64,000 nucleotides of DNA from positions 62,001-126,000 of the forward strand of contig NZ_AUEY01000003.1 in assembly GCF_000426225.1 (NCBI RefSeq), written 5' to 3'. Positions 60,898-64,000 of this stretch are shown piece by piece. Position 1 is the first letter of the stretch. Each line of letters opens with the position of its first letter. Made by a program: the position numbers and the translations under genes. The notes below the pieces were generated by a model. The model had not been told where the DNA came from, searched no databases, and saw only the letters and a list, made by a program, of their open reading frames with translations. This DNA is from Desulforegula conservatrix Mb1Pa. Its GTDB lineage: Bacteria > Desulfobacterota > Desulfobacteria > Desulfobacterales > Desulforegulaceae.

Positions 60898-61581
60898 TTA
60901 AGGTCTGATAAGAGCTTCAACAAGAGTTTGCTGGGCCTCGTCAATTTCTTCGGGATCTGCTCCTGATGCGAATTTCATATCTTCTTCTATTATTTCCCTG
61001 AATCTTGAGGGTATATTCGAGAATATCTTGTTTTTTATGGCATCGGTTGAATCAAGGAGGGCCATAGCTATGATTCCTATATCAACCCTGAAAATTCTGG
61101 AGCTTATGTCCATATCCCTTATGCCCATGATGTCCTCGAAAAAATAGACTCCGTGCTTTTCTTTGTAGGCCTTGATTTCCTTTTCAAGAATGCTGAAATA
61201 GGTTTTCTTTTTTTCCTTGATGGCAGACATCATATGGGATCTTTCTTTTGTATCCGAGATGCATATCATCTCTGCCAGATGTTTTTTTGGGTTGAAATCC
61301 TTATATCTGACCTCTAGTGACCTGACAATTTCTTCTTCTACCTTATCAAGGATCTGGTTTAGAGCGGTTTCGGTTATGCTTTCAAGATCGATGAGGATTG
61401 ACAGGATCTTCTCGCGCTTTTCAGGCTTGATTATCTTCATGAGTCCCGCAGCGCCTTCGACTGTCATGTTCATTATTATGACAGCCGCACTCGTATCCGA
61501 GATATGCATCAGTATTGAAAGAAGATCTTTCGGTGGTATTGTTCTTACGAGCATCCATGTATTGAAATTGAGCTTCTTCAT
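60898..61581 (-). CDS. Short FliG-like paralogue (middle and C-terminal domains)
   Basis: 227 residues. The C-terminal third matches the FliG torque domain: VYFFEDIMGIRDMDISSRIF, then VDIGIIAMALLDSTDAIKNK and IPSRFREIIEEDMKFASG, ending with DEAQQTLVEALI. The N-terminal part (PPKDLLSILMHISDTSAAVI) matches the middle domain loosely, and the FliF-binding N-terminal domain is absent. The charged residues of the rotor helix are partly changed compared with the real FliG at 50123. It lies outside the flagellar operon, after two cyclase genes, so a distinct or regulatory role is likely. Confidence 0.8.
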   Translation of the reverse strand: MKKLNFNTWMLVRTIPPKDLLSILMHISDTSAAVIIMNMTVEGAAGLMKIIKPEKREKILSILIDLESITETALNQILDKVEEEIVRSLEVRYKDFNPKKHLAEMICISDTKERSHMMSAIKEKKKTYFSILEKEIKAYKEKHGVYFFEDIMGIRDMDISSRIFRVDIGIIAMALLDSTDAIKNKIFSNIPSRFREIIEEDMKFASGADPEEIDEAQQTLVEALIRP

Positions 61582-61836
61582 CTATTAACGCCAAGGATCA
61601 TTTAAGGTTTTTGCTGATTGCCAATGCTGCAAGAAAGTCAGGGACAAAAGCAGCCCATCCCCTTTTTTATTACACCATTGATAAATGCTCAAGAATTTAT
61701 AATTTGAAAAGACTCTATCATGATTATGGAGATTTTTTTCATGCTATTGATTAAATTGTGTCTGGGAAATTCACTGTCAAGTGGCATGGATGTCACATTA
61801 ACTGTTATATTTGGGGAGACAATGGGGGCAGGGCTG
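61582..61836. other. Intergenic region, no clear signal
   Basis: 255 bp between two minus-strand genes. AT-rich, without repeats, hairpins or a convincing promoter by eye. Confidence 0.4.
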
Positions 61837-62679
61837 TCAGATCTTATAAACTTCAGAAGCTGATGTCTGATCAGCGACCGTTATCCCTACGCGTCTGCCT
61901 CTTATCGCTTCAGATACGGTTCCGAGGGCCATTTCACGGGTGTTGTTTTTTTCGCTTACATGGCCGATTATTACCTGTCTGAGTCCTGGATGGATAATCT
62001 GGGTGACGAGTTCTTTGGCTTCCTGGTTTGACAGATGCCCGACCCTGCTTCTCACTCTCTGCTTGAGTGTCCACGGATATGGGCCGGATGCAAGCATTAC
62101 CGGATCATGGTTTGCCTCGATCATTACGAGACCGCAGTTCATGAGTCTTGTTTTGACAAGGGATGTGGCGATTCCAAGATCGGTTGCAATACCCATTTTT
62201 TTTAAACCGGATGAAACAGTGAATCCTGCCGGATCTACAGCGTCGTGGGATATACTGAATGGTTGGATTTCCATTCCGTTTATTCTGAATGCATTGCCGC
62301 ATACAAATTCCCGGATTTCATGGAATGATTTTTTTTTGTCACCGATTGCGGCCATTGTCGCCCTTGAGGCGTAAACAGGAATTTTATATCTTTTTGATAA
62401 TACGAACGCGGCCTGGACATGGTCAGTGTGTTCGTGGGTTATGAGTATAGCCTTCAGATTTGAGGTCGGCAGATTCTTGGAGGCCATTCTTTTTTCAAGC
62501 TCTATGCCCGAAAGACCCGCATCGATAAGGATAGAATATTTGCCTGATGAAACATATGTGGAATTACCCTTGCTGCCGCTGGCAAGGACACATACTGACA
62601 TCTCTTGATCAATGCTGCCGGATTCATCGTAAATATGTTCTGTGGATTTGTAATTGTTAAATGTCACTGGATCAGGCAT
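61837..62679 (-). CDS. MBL-fold metallohydrolase (YycJ/WalJ-like)
   Basis: 280-residue metallo-beta-lactamase-fold enzyme. The metal-binding THEHTDHV motif is followed by SHDAVDPAGF, the Asp in TDLG, GHLSN and a final GHVSEKN. The N-terminal GSKGNSTYV segment and overall layout match the YycJ/WalJ group of 5' exonuclease-like enzymes. About 25 residues before MSVCVL may be non-native; an internal start there is possible, but neither start has a strong ribosome site. It lies 14 bp after dut on the same strand and is probably in an operon with it. Confidence 0.88.
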   Translation of the reverse strand: MPDPVTFNNYKSTEHIYDESGSIDQEMSVCVLASGSKGNSTYVSSGKYSILIDAGLSGIELEKRMASKNLPTSNLKAILITHEHTDHVQAAFVLSKRYKIPVYASRATMAAIGDKKKSFHEIREFVCGNAFRINGMEIQPFSISHDAVDPAGFTVSSGLKKMGIATDLGIATSLVKTRLMNCGLVMIEANHDPVMLASGPYPWTLKQRVRSRVGHLSNQEAKELVTQIIHPGLRQVIIGHVSEKNNTREMALGTVSEAIRGRRVGITVADQTSASEVYKI

Positions 62680-62693
62680 TGATTTATTTTCCG

Positions 62694-63149
62694 TTATATC
62701 CCGGTATGTCCGAACCCGCCGGTTCTTTCTGTTTTTGAAAGCTTTTCAACTTCATCAATTGTCACCTGATAAACCTTCTTGATCAGCATCTGGGCCACAC
62801 GATCGCCTCTTTTAAGCACGAACGGGGCCTTCCCAAGGTTTATTATGGCCACCTTAACTTCTTCACGATAGTCTGCATCAACAGTTCCTGGTGAATTAAT
62901 CAGGGTTATTCCGAATTTTACGGCAAGTCCGCTTCTTGGCCTTATTTCACCTTCATAACCTTGAGGAATGGCCATGGCAAAACCTGTGGGAACAAGAAAA
63001 ATGTCTCCTGGCTCAATGACCGTATCTTCGTTTACAGCCGCGCAGAGATCCATGCCCGCAGAACCGGGAGTCATATATCTTGGTATGGGAATATCAGCGT
63101 CCTGGTCAGGTCTGAGTCTTACAATTTTCAGAAGGGGTATTTCTGGCAT
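62694..63149 (-). CDS. dut: Deoxyuridine triphosphate nucleotidohydrolase
   Basis: 151-residue trimeric dUTPase that hydrolyses dUTP to dUMP, keeping uracil out of DNA. All five motifs are present: TPGSAGMDLCA, PRSGLA, GTVDADYREEVKV, GDRVAQMLI and the C-terminal TGGFGHTG, which closes over the active site. It ends 14 bp before the MBL-fold gene. Codon use and length are normal. The gene upstream in the same direction is the M16 peptidase, about 340 bp away. Confidence 0.97.
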   Translation of the reverse strand: MPEIPLLKIVRLRPDQDADIPIPRYMTPGSAGMDLCAAVNEDTVIEPGDIFLVPTGFAMAIPQGYEGEIRPRSGLAVKFGITLINSPGTVDADYREEVKVAIINLGKAPFVLKRGDRVAQMLIKKVYQVTIDEVEKLSKTERTGGFGHTGI

Positions 63150-63257
63150 AATGCTCCGGTATTAATTTTAAAAAAACGTTTCTGTATCAATTTGTCTGTT
63201 TTAGGAAGAGGAGAGCCTTTTGTACAGCTTTTTCCTTGTGCGGGTTCCAAAAAAAAT

Positions 63258-63285
63258 GGTGCGCAGACCATATAGTCCGGGCACC
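63258..63285 (-). repeat. REP hairpin, isolated copy
   Basis: GGTGCGCAGAC and GTCCGGGCACC around a 6-base loop. It matches the REP flanking the transposase at 16487, in the same orientation. Confidence 0.65.
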
Positions 63286-63320
63286 ATATCTTTATCAAAG
63301 CTTAATGAGACAAAATATCA

Positions 63321-63453
63321 ATTTTTTTGTGAAACTTTTTTACAAAAAATCGACCCGCGAATGCTAATATTTCTGATTTTTGAACGATGTTTTTTGAAAC
63401 ATTGGTTTGGTTCCATCAATCATAAATTCAAATTCTAAAATCAAAAATCCTGG
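63321..63453 (+). repeat. Composite repeat B plus C
   Basis: Reads GTGAAACTTTTTTAC then AAAAAATCGACCCGCG, followed by CTGATTTTTGAACGATG and CATCAATCATAAATTCAAA and ending CAAAAATCCTGG. Same B-C order as at 55100-55213. Confidence 0.65.
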
Positions 63454-63488
63454 CGTTGGATCACGGACAAAATGCGTCCTAATCTGAC

Positions 63489-64000
63489 TTACGAATAAAG
63501 CGCTTCTTTGAGCTTATTTCTGTCCAGGTCAGGGCCGAGCGCTGTCAGAGCGAGGCTTTCAGGAGAGAAACATTCTGACGCAAGGCGCTGAATGTCTTCC
63601 CTTGTGACCTGGTCAAGCTTTTCAGAAACCTCTTCGACGGATATGAATCTTCCGAAGTATGCTTCGTTCTGGGCTATTCTCATAACCTGACCGTCTGTAT
63701 TTTCCTCGGCAAGAAGTATGTTCCCGCGTATGAATTCCCTTGCAGCATCGAATTCAGACTGGCTGACAGTCTCTTTTATGAGCCTGTCCAGCTCTTTTTT
63801 TATGAGAGCCACTGATTTTTGGGCGTTCTCAGGAGCGACTCCGGCATAAACGCCAAATGATCCTGAATCTGTATTTGTGCTGTTAAAGGAGTAAACATTA
63901 TAAGCAAGGCCGCGCTTTTCCCTTATTTCCTGGAAAAGACGGGAGCTCATATTTCCACCCAGAATTGTATTCATGATCCCTGCTGCAAACCTGTCCGGTG
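63489..64000 (-). CDS. M16 family zinc peptidase, partial (N-terminus beyond right edge)
   Basis: The frame stays open to the right edge, so only the last 170 residues or so are visible. They include the conserved GGNMSSRLFQEIREKRGLAY region typical of the second M16 domain in processing-peptidase-like proteins, and the C-terminal helices. The HxxEH zinc motif lies in the part not seen. Such peptidases degrade or process small proteins; in many bacteria this gene lies close to dut, as here. Apparent start at 63974 is internal, because the reading frame continues upstream with PDRFAAGIM. Confidence 0.9.
   Translation of the reverse strand, partial: PDRFAAGIMNTILGGNMSSRLFQEIREKRGLAYNVYSFNSTNTDSGSFGVYAGVAPENAQKSVALIKKELDRLIKETVSQSEFDAAREFIRGNILLAEENTDGQVMRIAQNEAYFGRFISVEEVSEKLDQVTREDIQRLASECFSPESLALTALGPDLDRNKLKEALYS

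Larger units (their letters stand above)
63150..63488. other. Intergenic region with REP and B-C repeats
   Basis: 339 bp without a coding frame. It holds a REP hairpin at 63258-63285 and a composite B-C repeat at 63321-63453. Any promoter of dut must be here, but none was recognised. Confidence 0.5.

Overview
The window reads as one stretch of chromosome from an anaerobic, motile, Gram-negative bacterium, most likely a sulfate-reducing member of the Desulfobacterota. Support for this: a dense block of oxygen and superoxide defence genes typical of sulfate reducers (rubrerythrin, desulfoferrodoxin, ferritin, rubredoxins, cytochrome bd, a small multiheme cytochrome c, a flavodiiron rubredoxin:oxygen oxidoreductase), proteins resembling small Desulfovibrio families (DVU0772-like, DVU0298-like), a sigma-54 style flagellar programme and many Cache/PAS/GGDEF signalling proteins. 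No dsr or apr genes lie in the window, so the sulfate-reducer label is an inference. No tRNA, rRNA or CRISPR array was seen.

Layout. 1-3.5 kb: two signalling proteins on the minus strand (CHASE-PAS sensor cut by the left edge; receiver-GGDEF) and a small DVU0772-like protein. 4-12 kb: oxygen defence, in three runs: a 66-aa protein, rbr, dfx and ferritin; rubredoxin-like, cydA, cydB and cytochrome c; flavoprotein fusion, rubredoxin and flavodiiron protein. 12-13.1 kb: a DsrE-like protein and a HEAT-like protein. 13.2-19.8 kb: a TolC/MFP/RND efflux operon split by a REP-associated transposase flanked by inverted REP hairpins. 20-26 kb: a Cache-PAS-PAS sensor with no output domain and a 1238-aa hybrid histidine kinase. 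26-35.6 kb: metabolism (PHA-synthase-like protein, deaminase, QueF, lipoprotein, large CoA-transferase, LysA with an Lrp regulator), then an SF2 helicase to 37.2 kb. 37.7-42.6 kb: HD-GYP response regulator, two PilZ proteins, CheX, CheY and a sigma-54 activator. 43-55 kb: TPR protein, second sigma-54 activator, then flgB-flgC-fliE-fliF-fliG-fliH-fliI-fliJ and a MotE-like gene. 55-64 kb: lipoprotein, AraC regulator, two tandem dCache-GGDEF cyclases, a short FliG paralogue, an MBL-fold hydrolase, dUTPase and an M16 peptidase cut by the right edge.

How the parts fit. Superoxide is reduced by desulfoferrodoxin, peroxide by rubrerythrin, and oxygen by cytochrome bd at the membrane and by the flavodiiron protein in the cytoplasm. 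Rubredoxins carry the electrons and ferritin stores iron. The signalling genes point to heavy cyclic-di-GMP use: three intact diguanylate cyclases with inhibitory sites, one HD-GYP phosphodiesterase and two PilZ receptors beside chemotaxis and flagellar genes. Two sigma-54 activators and two good -24/-12 promoters (42879 and 47090) suggest a sigma-54 tier for the TPR protein and the flagellar operon.

Intergenic DNA is unusually structured. About twelve copies of a roughly 130-bp palindromic element (family A) sit at gene ends, two of them inside the flagellar cluster. One copy is split by a 280-bp MITE-like insertion with 15-bp terminal inverted repeats and a clean 8-bp target duplication. 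A second repeat family (B, sometimes joined to C) has about seven copies, and a REP family matches the resident transposase.
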